From Hippophae tibetana (lineage: Eukaryota; Streptophyta; Magnoliopsida; Rosales; Elaeagnaceae): a stretch of 64,000 nt of DNA. Below, one piece after another: positions 11,601 through 22,675 of the stretch. Numbering within the stretch: position 1 is the stretch's first letter; each line of letters opens with the position of its first letter. The stretch is taken from the NCBI GenBank assembly GCA_037013495.1, contig CM072803.1, positions 10,558,001-10,622,000 on the forward strand. Direction: 5' to 3'. Under the pieces are notes generated by a model that did no database searches, was not told the origin of the DNA, and saw only the letters and a list, made by a program, of their open reading frames with translations. The position numbers and the translations under genes were made by a program.

Positions 11601-12717
11601 ATATGTAAGTTTGATCTATGTATGTATATTAAGTTGAAGTTTTCTAGTAGAAAAGTGTTCCTATTACTCTAGGTTGATAACATGGTACTTACTAGTAAAG
11701 ATCTGGTTGAAATAAATGTGATAAAGAGATATATAACGTCTAAATTTGAAATGAATGATCTAGGAACTACTCAAAAAAATTTAGGGATGAATATAAATAG
11801 AAACAAAAGTTAGGGAAAGCCTATGTTGTCGCAAACGAGTTATATGTAGAAAATTCTTTTAAAATATGGTATGATAGAATCTAAACTAGTGACAGATCCA
11901 TTAGGGACTCATTTTAGGATTTCAAGTGGTCTTTGTCAAGAAAATGAATAATAAATAAGTAACATAAAGAGAATAATATATGCAAGTGTTGTAGGCAGCC
12001 TCGTATTTGCGATAATTGGTACTTGTCCTAATATAACCTATGCAATCAGTTTGGTGAGTAGAGTTATTGTTGATTCAGGAGAGGAATAGTGGAATGCAGT
12101 TAAGTGCATACTGAAATACATCAAAGGAATTGTGAATGTGGATTTGACGTATGAAAAGAGTTTCAAGAGTGATGAAATTATTAAGGGTTATATAGATGTT
12201 GACTATGTCGGGGACCAAAATATAAGAAAGTCACAAATAAGGTATCAATTCACCGTGATGGGAAATACTATGAATTAGAAAGCTACCTTGCAACATGTTG
12301 TGGCTTTATCAAATATTGAATCTGAATACATACCTCTCACTAAAGATGTTAAAGAAGCAATTTGGCTATGTGGTATTGCAAACAAGTTTAAAGTGAAAGT
12401 CAATTGTATGCATGTTCATTGTTATAGTCAAAGTGCCATCTGCATGTGCAAAAATCCTATTTTTCATGAAAGGACTAAGAGCATTGATGTCAAACTATAT
12501 TTCGTTTGAGAGATAATTTATGAAGGAAAGGTATATGTTGTGAAAATTTCAATAGCTCAAAATCTAGAATATCTGCTCACAAAGGTAATGCCTCTTAGTA
12601 AATTTAAGCTTTGTTTTGATTTAATCGGAGTTGTAGAAAGGTGACCATGGATTGAACTCTTGGTAGGGACCAAATAGCTTGAATATTCATCATATATTAT
12701 GAGTCAAAGTGGAGATT

Positions 12718-13202
12718 TGTAACTATTGTGACTCAAATGATACAATGTTTACTATGAGAACAAGACTTATAGATAACATAACTTGCATTTATGTATGCAA
12801 TCATTGGATGGAATAAAAAGATCCTATGTAAGGCTATTTTTGGTGATAATTAATTCATGTAAGGGTGTCTTATTATGTTTTATAAATATTTTGGCATGTC
12901 TAGGGTAAGTCAAATGATTGATACTTAAAATGTTTTGAGAGCTGGTGTTTAGGCGTGTTGGTTATTAGAAGAAAGAAACAAGTTCTTGCTGTAAAATTGT
13001 GAGGTAGTGAAATTGCTTATGTAAATTTCTTGAGGGTGTATCTCATATTCAAGATCATAGTGAATTGGTAGGACTTTGGACCTTCTTAATTAATTAGATT
13101 CACACGTTAGAATTGAACCATGTAAAAACTGATTGTGTCTCATGTGATTGTTGTTACTATTTTTGGTTTTTTTCGTAACTCAATGCATGGATAATCTCTC
13201 CA
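12718..13202 (+). repeat. 3' LTR of Copia-A (unit 1)
   Basis: Runs from TGTAACTATT to ATCTCTCCA, immediately followed by the target duplication GAGAC. The unit-2 counterpart ends at 52004, also followed by GAGAC. Confidence 0.8.
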
Positions 13203-16015
13203 GAGACATTAGGTGATATAAATCCTTTTTCTACTTTTCCCTTCTTATTTCATCATGCTCTAATTTATGATTTTTTGTGTACAAATCATGAATTTGTGTA
13301 CTATAATAGGTGAAAACTTTACCAATGATATGTATAGTTGAGTCCTAATTTTACTCCTCTTTTACATGCTTCTACAATCAATTATTGACTCTATTGTGTA
13401 TTGTTTTAGTGCCACATCGAGCTCTTGAATTATAACAAAATATGCAATGCATGTCTTTCTTTATTTTTTCGCTAGCAAAATGGGTTATGGATAACTTTAA
13501 CAAGTGTTCATATTTGGATATTATAGTCAGTTTCAACTCACCAAATTATTTCAAAACCTCTCCTTTTAAATTACATGGGAACATCTTACACAAAATTGAA
13601 TTATTATATCTCTTTGGGATGCTACAAGACATTATTGATAACTTATAATAGGTCAAATGTAGAGTATGATCTCATGTTCCATTGTATTTTTTAAATGCTA
13701 TGGGTTAAAATTCAGAGAGATTTGTGGCTAGTTAAAAGGGTGACTCCATAGGTGACATGATTTGGACATCCCTAGTTATTATGTAGCTTTTATTCTTTGC
13801 AAAATAAAGACTTTATCTCACGATGTATGGTTTAAGTCAATAAGGTTTTGAGAATTTGGTATAGAAGGTGGGTGGTTTTGGTGGTTTGATTGCCTTCGAG
13901 ACTGGTTGGCTTAAGATTTTAATATAGGAGGTACATCATTTGACGAGGGTTTTAGGGTTCAACATTTTGGCTTTTGGCTTTTTAACAAGCCTTAGGTTAA
14001 GCCACTTCTTATATTTTAGGATGAATTGTAATATAATTTAGTAATAGAGGATGGAATTGGGTAATATGTCATCCAAAAAATAAGAAGCTTTTTATTTTGT
14101 CTTCTTAACTCTATTGTCTCCTTGTTCATTGTATCAACTTTCTTTATATACCATCTCCTATTTCTATCTATCAAATTTTAAGTAAAACTAAAATGTTTAG
14201 ATTACAAATTACAATCACAATTTTCTTCTACATTACATAGGTTATTTAAAAACAAATATTTGGTGTGATTTTAATATTTGAATTGACATGGCTAAATTTA
14301 TGAGTTTTATCTACTAGGCTAGTAGACTCATAGTTCACTTAGTAATCAACCAGCAAGATTCATTCTATGCTCTTTTTAAATGAGTTTTCGTCAGTTTGAA
14401 ACTCTTAAATTTGAACTAATCCAATTTAGATATCTGATCAAATTACATAATTTTCATCTGATATCATTACTTGTTTTCATCTGATCCGATATGTTAATTT
14501 AACAAATTAGTTCTCATCAAGCTTATCTATAATATATTTTATGTCATTTTGAGCTTTTTTGACCTTGAACTCTAATTTTTTCTTCAATAAATAATATATA
14601 AATATTTGATCTATAATAAAGTCACAAATATCATAATAATAATACAAATTGTTATATAATAGCACATACAAAACTAAATCTCAAATTAATTAAGAAATGT
14701 GAATGGAGAATAATATGACGATATCATAATCTTTTACCGACTTTATAAATTAAGTAAATTGAGAGAAATTGTATAATAAAAAACGTTAAAAAAATCTTAG
14801 AAGAGTGACATATGTACAAAATATTGATAATATTTAATTTTGATAGGTTCAGATTGAAGTGTAGTGAATATTAGATTGTATAATTCACTATCCAATTCGA
14901 ACTTAATGAATTGTGAATTTTCATTCAATCTAATCCAATCATCGGGTTAAACCACTTAAATAACGAATTGGATTGAATTATCAATGGATATTTTACATAC
15001 CCCTAATTTAAATAAAAAATATTGTCTGATAAAAACATAATAAACGCACAAAAGATATTAGCATAAAAAGAAGGATAGCAATATTGTTATTATTGTTGAA
15101 AAACATAGTTGTTAATTAGGAATTTTATTAAAACTCTCTTTGTCCATTTTCTTTTTTGAAATAAATTAAAACTTTATTATCTAATGGGAATTGTAATACA
15201 TCATACAATTGAATTTCAAAATACAAATAAATTAATTAAAATTGAGAAACATATTATGAGTATTTTTCTTTATCATTCCACGTTATAGCATGCAGAATTT
15301 GCCTGTTTTGGATTCCATTTGGCTTTTGTTATTCTTAGTAGTTTTTTCAAGTCTTCCTTCAATTAGCATTCCATGTATTTGGTCATTATAGTAACACAGC
15401 TCCAACAAGCAAACAAACAAACAAAAATAGGATATTATCAATAACCTCCTTAAGATTTACTTTAATATCAGCCCATTTTAAAAATAATATTTTATATCTT
15501 TATATACAGGGATGGAGCTAGAATAATCTATACGATGGGCTAAGGTTAAATTGATGCGAGGCACCTTTTAAAATTTAAGGGATATTTTTCCAATTGATAT
15601 TTTTTAAAATTTAAATTGTAACAGAAAAACAATTAATTGTTAAAATCATAAAATTATAAAATCTAATATTTAAAATAAAATAAACAGATATATTAATATA
15701 TTATATAAAAATTTAACAATAGGAAAAAAAATGGTGTAAAACTATGACTATATGCTTAAGTATTTTTTTTAAGAGAAAAAAATTATATTAATTTATTAAA
15801 ATTATAAAATATCTAAAAATTTAATTACATATTCAAATAAATAAAGATCGATAAACAGCACAAACACTACTTTATTTTCGGGTGATAAGGATGACTATAA
15901 TCATTTTTGTAGGTGATTCAATTTGATTATCTTAATTGTTTTTTATCGTATTTTTATACCTTTAATCAATCTATTTAAATTTATGTTTTTAATATTTAAA
16001 GTGATAATAATTAAT
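13203..16015. other. Non-coding spacer shared by both units
   Basis: Aligns with 52005-52406 plus 58661-61090 of unit 2. No recognised gene. It holds the empty target site of Copia-B (ACATC at 13581-13585). A block around 15285-15420 (from TAGCATGCAGAATTTGCC to TCCAACAAGC) is unusually well conserved between units compared with the AT-rich sequence on either side, but has no open frame of interest. Confidence 0.6.
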
Positions 16016-16544
16016 ATTTGGTATTAAATATGTAACGGACATACGACTTAAGATAGATAGGTATCCTATGGTATAGCGAGATAATATGACTATTTTAACG
16101 ATGATTTGGGTCCAAGGTGCTTGATAAAGCCCATAATCCAATCGATAGAATATCTCGTTATCCATATGCGAGGTCTTAGATGTCAAGACCTGATGAAATT
16201 ATTTAAATACCGACGTGATCTTGGTCCTCCTTTTCCATAAGCGACATAAGAAAGTTACTTAAGAATCTAACGTGACCTATATGTGGCGACCTTTCTTATA
16301 TGCATGTAACAACCTCATTATGTAATGCATATATCGATTTGCTTTCTAATTAAATTAGTTTATGTGTCATTTTATCACATGTAACGGTATACCTAAGTCA
16401 CTTATGCGTACATTGTCATGTAAGTAGGATGTTATACATATATACCCCTTAAATGAAGAGAATGCAAAATCCAATTCAATTGTCCAATTTATTACTTCTC
16501 ATTACAAATCACTAAAATCTTGCATTTAAAATTGTCTGCAAACA
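16016..16544 (+). mobile_element. Solo LTR related to the gag-only Gypsy
   Basis: About 530 bp aligned end to end with the LTRs of the gag-only element: TTTGGTATTAAAT near the start, ATATACCCCTTAAATGA, and CTGCAAACA at the end. It is clearly more diverged than those two LTRs are from each other. No internal domain follows. Unit 2 at about 61085-61112 reads straight through the flanks, so this is an insertion into unit 1 later than the duplication. Target duplication not resolved. Confidence 0.75.
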
Positions 16545-17765
16545 ACTAGAATAAAAAAGCTAATAAATCTAGAATAAAAATCATGCAAAAATCTAATTAA
16601 AAATATGTTGAAAATCGTATTAAAATAAGTCTAACACTTAAATTAAAATTAAATAAAAATACATTATAAATTATAATGATTTTATTAAATATAATAAAAA
16701 TAAATAAACTTCATGGGAGATAGAGCAAAATAAGATTAGGGTTTCTCTCTTTGATTGTCAGATATAAAAAAATAAAAACAAAAGCAAAAGGATAGAGAAA
16801 GATAATAGAAATAACTAAAGTTTTGATATTAAATTCTTTCCTTTTAATCGGTAACACATAAAATCATACTCAAATTAATTCAAAAAATCAATATGTTCTA
16901 ATTATGAGAAAACAAATAATTAAAAAAGATAAAGGTTTAATTGTATAATATGCCTAATCTCTTTCGTACATAGATTTTTTACTTTTAATATTATTCAGAA
17001 ATAAATATGATTTTCATTTTTAACCTTGTTCAAACAAAATATGATTCTTTTACAACTGATAATAATATATGTTTTTTACGTTACATATGTTTTTTTTAAT
17101 ATACGTTATTTTATGTTTTAAGAAAAATAATATATATAATTTTATAAATATTAAAAATAAAATTTATTGAATAAATATATCATATATATATATGCTTGAA
17201 AATAACATATATGGTGGAGGATTTAAAAAATGAGAGATTGATTTATTAAAATGATTATTTCTTATTTTCTAAATTTACATAGCCACATGATATATACGTG
17301 TACATTTGTGTGGCTAACTTTCGTGTCCAATGATTATTTTCAAAGAAGAATTGTCTTTGTTAAAAGGAAAATTTTCAAAATTGTTGCTAAATTTTTAAAA
17401 AAAAAATTACAATTTTTTTTTAAAAATTCAATTTTCTTGACAATTCTTAAGTAATTTGTGAAAGTTGTTAAAATCTAATGGTTGTTTTTCCAATACAATT
17501 AAACTAAATTATCCATGCACAAGTCATCGGTTTCTATCTTTGCATCTCTGTGTGCTTTTTATTATTATTATTTAAGATGGTATATTAATTTATTTTCTAC
17601 TTTTACCTTCATTTTCTTTGTAATCATACCCAAAGTTACTATAAAATTTTAAATTATATTATTTTTTAAAATAGAAAATACTGTTGTTTGTAATGCTACA
17701 CTGGTATATGCTACTTTTACATTCACGTTTTTAACATGATCGTAAAATTGATAGGCGGTTACATC
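16545..17765. other. Non-coding AT-rich spacer
   Basis: Aligns with about 61110-61996 of unit 2, including CACATGATATATAC and GTGTGGCTAACTTTCGTGTC. Nothing recognisable as a gene. It ends at ACATC (17761-17765), the target of the next element. Confidence 0.5.
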
Positions 17766-18266
17766 AGTTTGCTATTAAATGTGTAATAAACATAAGATTT
17801 TAGATGTGCAGTTACCCCACTATGGTGTAGCGAGGTAATAAGATTAACTCAACAATAACTTGGGCCCAAGAAGCTTGGTAAAATGCCTAATCCCGTCGAT
17901 AGAATACGTCGTTATCCAAATGTGAGGTCCTAGACGTCAAGATTTGAACTACTAACCCTCTCTATGAGCGACCTGAAGAGAGCTGCTTAAGAACTTAAAG
18001 CGTCCTACATATAACGATCTTTCTTATATGTATATAACGACCTCATAATGTAACACAACGATCTTCTCTGTTTATATTAGTTCGCCTATCATTTTAGTAC
18101 ATGTAAATGGTATATCTAAGTCACTTATACGTGTCATGTGTACGTAAGATGTTATACATATATATACCCCTTAAATGAGGAGAATACATAATCTAATTTA
18201 GTTGTTCAATTTCTCACTTCTCACTAAAAATCACTAGAATCTTACACCTGAAATTCTCTCCAAACA
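17766..18266 (+). repeat. 5' LTR of the gag-only Gypsy
   Basis: Shares with 20574-21067 the blocks TATTAAATGTGTAATA, TATGGTGTAGC, CTAACCCTCTCTATGAG and ATATATACCCCTTAA. Ends CCAAACA. The two LTRs look fairly close to each other, so this is among the younger insertions here. Confidence 0.8.
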
Positions 18267-20573
18267 ATTGGCGTCATCTGTAGGAAATTCAAATACTTTT
18301 AGTCCAGTATCTGATAACTGCTTTTATTCTAAGAGAATTAATTGATGTTTTCATTTATATACCTTCAGATGGATCATCCGTCCATATTTAATGTACAAAC
18401 AGACAACCTCGTTCCATTGGCTCAAGAATTCGACCTTAATGATTCTTCACCCATCAGGTCGTTATCTAATCATAACTTAATGACTGCTTCAGCTAGCGAG
18501 GAACATGTTTTGACCTTTTGCGATGTGGATCTGTCCACTCAAGCTACACGACCTTATGGTATTTCTCCATGTTACAGCTCGGATAGCCCTCCTTATGAAG
18601 GAGATGCAATGATACAAGAACTTCAAAAACAGATTACAGAATTGCAACAAGCCTTCATCGAATGCCAAAAGGATAACAAGAAGTTAAGATCTCAGTTAGA
18701 ACAAAACGCATATTCAGACACAAAGAGTTCCTTTTTTACACCCCATAATCCTCAGATAGTACGTCAATCCTCTAGAAGAGAGCATATACCTCATGCATCT
18801 GATCCTTATCGACGTATAGATGGTTAGCAATGCCCCTACATAGTTTCTGATCCTTCTATCATTAGGGGGACTTCCTACGCAAATCCTCTAACTTATGGAC
18901 CAACAATTCAACCAACTTAACTGCATAATCCATGTAATGAATTGGATAAAAGATTAAAAGAGATGGAAGAAAAAATGTGGATAAAGGTTAACTATAGATT
19001 TGCAAGATAGGAAAAGGCAAAACCTTAGGGTGATATTGAAAATGTTTGTAAACAATTATCTATGTCACCTTTCTCGGATCTCATTGAGTTAACATTGCCT
19101 CCCCTCCCCTCCCCCAAAATTCAGTGCCCCCAAGTGTCCCACATATAAAGGAACCAAAGATTCAGTTGCACACGTTCTTCAATTCAAAATGGCCATGGTT
19201 GTAGTCAGCCTATTCGAAGATAAACAGGAATCAATGTATTGCAAACTATTTGCAGCTACTTTCCAAGATTCGACCCAACAATGGTTTATGGAGTTTCCCC
19301 TAAGAGTATTGTTAGTTTTGACGCTCTAGTCAAAATATTCATTACCAACTATGCTTGCAACAAACCTATCAAAAAGAAGTCTCATCACTTATTCTCTAAC
19401 CTATAAAAAAGATGAGACAATTGAGGCTTACATGTGAAGATTCAAAACGGAGAAGATGGAAATTAATCAATGCCCCGATTCTATAGCCATAGAAGCTTTT
19501 CATAAAGGAATAAAGCGTGATAATGGCCGCTTTATAGAACTGACAAAATCCACACCCCATTTCTTAGACGTAGTTTATGAGGAAACCCAGAAATTTGTTA
19601 ACATAAAAAGGGAGATGAAATCAAGCAAATGGTTGGCCAACAAAAACCAGAGATGGCCCCCCTCTCACTAAGAAAGAAGAAGACAGAAGGCTTATTGGAG
19701 ATAAACGTCCTAATTTTCCCCGTTTCAAACCCGTCTTTAGGCTGGGGGTAATCCAGACACTCGAGATTATGCCATGTCTCCCTTTTGAGGACCCCCTTAC
19801 GTGTCACATTGGTGGAAGTAATGCGTCGAATGGAATGCCTCGATAATGTGAATTTGCCACCTTCCATGAAAGCTCCACTTTGAAACCCCAAAAAATATTA
19901 CATATTCCATAGAGACACAGGGCATTAGACTCAGGATTGCCGCCAATTAAAGTGGGAGATCGAACACATCCTTTTAGAAGGATACTTAGGGGATATTATT
20001 GACAAAGCTAGAAATCCACTGGAAGAGATCTAGAGGGAGTACCCAGATCAAAAGGTTAGGGCATCAACCAAACCAATTCCAATTCAGAATGAACCAAATA
20101 GAGCACACCCCATTCCACCGGGGGATGTACGGATAATACACACCATACCTGGTAGCCCTACCATGGACGGGCACTCTAGAAATTCTAGAAAGAGATATTC
20201 ACGGAAGGCTTGAGATATGAGACGTTTGGTGTATAACTTGAGACCTAAGGGACCTATTTATCCAATCACCTTTGAAAATAGAGAACGCCTACATCCCCAT
20301 GATGACCCTCTAGTGATAACAGTGTGAATTACTCATTGCGAGGTACGCTGGATACTCGTTGAAAATGGTAGCTCATCCAACCTCTTATACTTATCCGTTT
20401 TGCTTGACATGAGCATAGACCCTAAATAAATCACTCAACAACAAATGCCATGGGTTGGTTTCAATGGTAGTGTAACAATGTCGGTATAAACCATACGCCC
20501 ACCAATGTTAGTAAAAGGAGCTATAGTTTTGATAACCTTCATCATTTTGAATACCCCCACATCTTATAATGCT

Positions 20574-21067
20574 ATTTTGGTATTAAATGTGTAATAGACA
20601 TACGACCTTAGATGCGTAGGTACCCCGCTATGGTGTAGCAAGGTAATAAGATTAGCTCAACGATGACCTGGGACTAAGGAGTTTGGTAAAACGCATAACC
20701 TCGTCGATAGAATACCTTGTTATCTAAATGCGAGGCCCTAGACGTCAAGATCTGAACTACTAACCCTCTCTATGAGTGATCTTAAGAGAGCTACTTAAGA
20801 ACTTAAAGTGACCTACATATAGCGATCTTCCTTATATGCATATAATGACCTCATAATGTAACATAACGATCTTCTCTGTTTATATTAGTTCTCCTATCAA
20901 TTTAGTACATGTAAACAATATATCTAGGTCACTTATACGTGTCATGTGTACGTAGGATGCTATACAAATATATACCCCTTAATTGAGGAGAATATGAAAT
21001 CTAATTTAGTTGTTCAATTTCTCACTAAAAATTACTAGAATCTTACACCTAAAATTATCTCCAAACA
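20574..21067 (+). repeat. 3' LTR of the gag-only Gypsy
   Basis: Ends CCAAACA directly before the target duplication ACATC. No clear purine tract precedes it. The last 26 bases are part of a later 85-bp tandem duplication. Confidence 0.8.
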
Positions 21068-21211
21068 ACATCTATGATACCGCCGCTATGGACTTGGTTT
21101 GTAGGCTTTGATTCAAAAATTGTGAACTTACACCTAAAATTCTCTCCAAACAACATTTATGATACCGTCAATATGGACTTGGTTTGTAGGCTTTAATTCA
21201 AAAATTGTGAG
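21042..21211 (+). repeat. 85-bp tandem duplication across the LTR/flank junction
   Basis: Copies 21042-21126 and 21127-21211. Each holds the LTR end (CTTACACCTAAAATT), the target sequence and the flank up to TTCAAAAATTGTGA. It must postdate the insertion because it includes the junction. Unit 2 has the flank once (about 61996-62050). Confidence 0.85.
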
Positions 21212-21534
21212 ATAAAGTAATATATTTTAGTTAATATTATCTATTAAATTTGATATTTAATAGATATAATCATGTAATATTGTTTTAACTAAATTATTGG
21301 GATGATATCAAATATAACTGTTACTTTAAAGATAATATCTACTGTATAAAAATATATTTTTGGTAATATAATTTTTGCAAACAAATTAGATATTATTGAA
21401 TATTTTTGAAATTTTTGGAGTTTTTTATGAGAATTTGAAGTTGAAGTTTATAGAATCATGGTAGAAAAATTAACTCTAATGATTCTAACTAGCAATGTAT
21501 GAGTCTTATGATATGTTTTATTAGTGCAAAATTA

Positions 21535-22675
21535 TAAGTGCATAGTATCGTAGTTTTATAGTAAATTGATAAAAAGAGTATCGTCATCAGGTATTGGCAA
21601 CTTACTTTTAACAAATATCAAAATTATGCTAATGTCAATTTTATCTAGAGAAATCACTATATTGTTGTAATTAAAATTTAAAGAAAATGTGCAAAAGAAA
21701 AAAAAGATGTTATTCGAAGATCAAATTAATGGGAAGAAAACTTCTAAGAAATCAATTTCACCTAATCCCTCATTATGCTTTACTTATCTAGTTAATTAAA
21801 TTTAATTCCCAATATTTGTTAACAATCTCTAAAAAACATCCAAAAGACTCTTTCGACAATCAATTTGAAACATTTTTATTCATCAATTTACACAAGAGTA
21901 TGCAATTTAATAAAACAAGAAATCATTAAGACCAAAGATTTTAATACTATGCAAGTTCAAACAAGTCTTTCGATCACTATATTTACCTATGCTAAAATAT
22001 TCCAAATCTATCCTATAATTTCCTATTTCGATAGTAAATCATAAGATTAAAATCGTCTAATTAATGGCCTGTTAATAAGAAGCATAAATGCAGAATAAAT
22101 CAGAAAAACATGAAAAGAAATAATTCAAATTAACATTGAGTTAAGCATAGTTCAGAATTAGATTACATCTTTTTCCTAGAATAAAGAAAATTTAGTTCAT
22201 GATAAAAATTAAATTTAATATAAATGAATTCAATAAAAATTTTTTGAGAGGAAAAAATGGAAATTGAACACTCCAAAATCTTTTCCAACGTCTGCTTATC
22301 TTCACCACCATCCCCTGTTTTAGTTTTTCCTTCGTTTCTTTTCTACTTTTTTTCTTTGCTTTTTCTCTGTTCTGTTCAGTGTCACTTTCATTTTTTTTCC
22401 TTTTTCTTCCCTTCTTTAGCATTAATCATATATATATTTAAGATAAATTGCATTCCCTTTTCTTTCATTTCTTTTTTGTTAATTGAATCACCATTTAAAT
22501 TTGAGAGTCCTTAGATGACATGCTTATAAAATTTTGGATCTTTATTTTCTTCAAATCTACAATAAACTTTAAATAATAATAATAAAGTTTAAAATCAATA
22601 AAAATAAATAAATTTAGACTAAAACTTAAAGTTGAGACCTGATAAATTATGTCAAATCATGCAAGTCATCAAACA
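21535..22675 (-). repeat. 3' LTR of the Athila-like element (unit 1)
   Basis: On the + strand runs from TGCAAAATTATAAGTG to CATCAAACA. On the minus strand it starts TGTTTGATGA just after the purine tract AATTTTGGGGG. The first 400 bp align with 30430-30835, and most of it with about 62380-63325 in unit 2. Pyrimidine-rich tracts inside give long low-complexity frames on both strands (22190-22514) that are not genes. Confidence 0.7.

Larger units (their letters stand above)
8120..13202 (+). mobile_element. Ty1/Copia retrotransposon fossil 'Copia-A', unit-1 copy
   Basis: Flanked by the 5-bp target duplication GAGAC (8115-8119 and 13203-13207). LTRs are 8120-8613 and 12718-13202. The second is preceded by a purine tract ending GTGGAGATT, and the first is followed by a weak Met-type primer site (ATATCAAAGC). 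Between them, on the + strand and in Copia order, are gag (about 8750-9330), a zinc-knuckle relic (about 9470-9520), GAG-pre-integrase and integrase (about 9990-10860), RT (about 11150-11900) and RNase H (12288-12509, with ESEYIPLT). It is structurally complete but thoroughly broken by many interruptions, and old: the LTRs differ clearly and the same insertion is in unit 2. Confidence 0.85.
17766..21067 (+). mobile_element. Gag-only (non-autonomous) Ty3/Gypsy LTR retrotransposon fossil
   Basis: Bounded by the target duplication ACATC (17761-17765 and 21068-21072). LTRs are 17766-18266 (501 bp) and 20574-21067 (494 bp). Two bases after the first LTR is a primer site TGGCGTCATCTGTAGG, of the TGGCGCCGTCTGTGGGA type used by Tat-related Gypsy elements. 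The only coding is gag-like: an N-terminal part with a Gln/Leu-rich coiled coil (18342-18827), the retrotransposon gag domain (about 19140-19680), then a retropepsin-like stretch (about 20230-20440). No RT, RNase H or integrase fits in the remaining space. Broken, with several interruptions. Absent from unit 2, whose empty site is near 61996. The gag half with the coiled coil is the longest clean frame in the element. Confidence 0.8.

Noticed and set aside
13442-13648. 68-codon + strand frame in the shared spacer
   Set aside because: It spans the Copia-B target site, is not kept open at the matching place in unit 2, and has no domain.
15507-15560. CAGGGATGGAGCTAGAATAA near 15507 (also near 60471), resembling the end of hAT-type elements
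   Set aside because: No matching inverted terminus or 8-bp target duplication was found nearby, so no element can be delimited.
22192-22514. Overlapping Lys/Arg-rich and Phe/Leu/Ser-rich frames on both strands, also at 62827-63135
   Set aside because: They come from a purine/pyrimidine-skewed tract inside the Athila-like LTR. There is no start context or domain, and the two duplicate copies differ by frame-changing indels.
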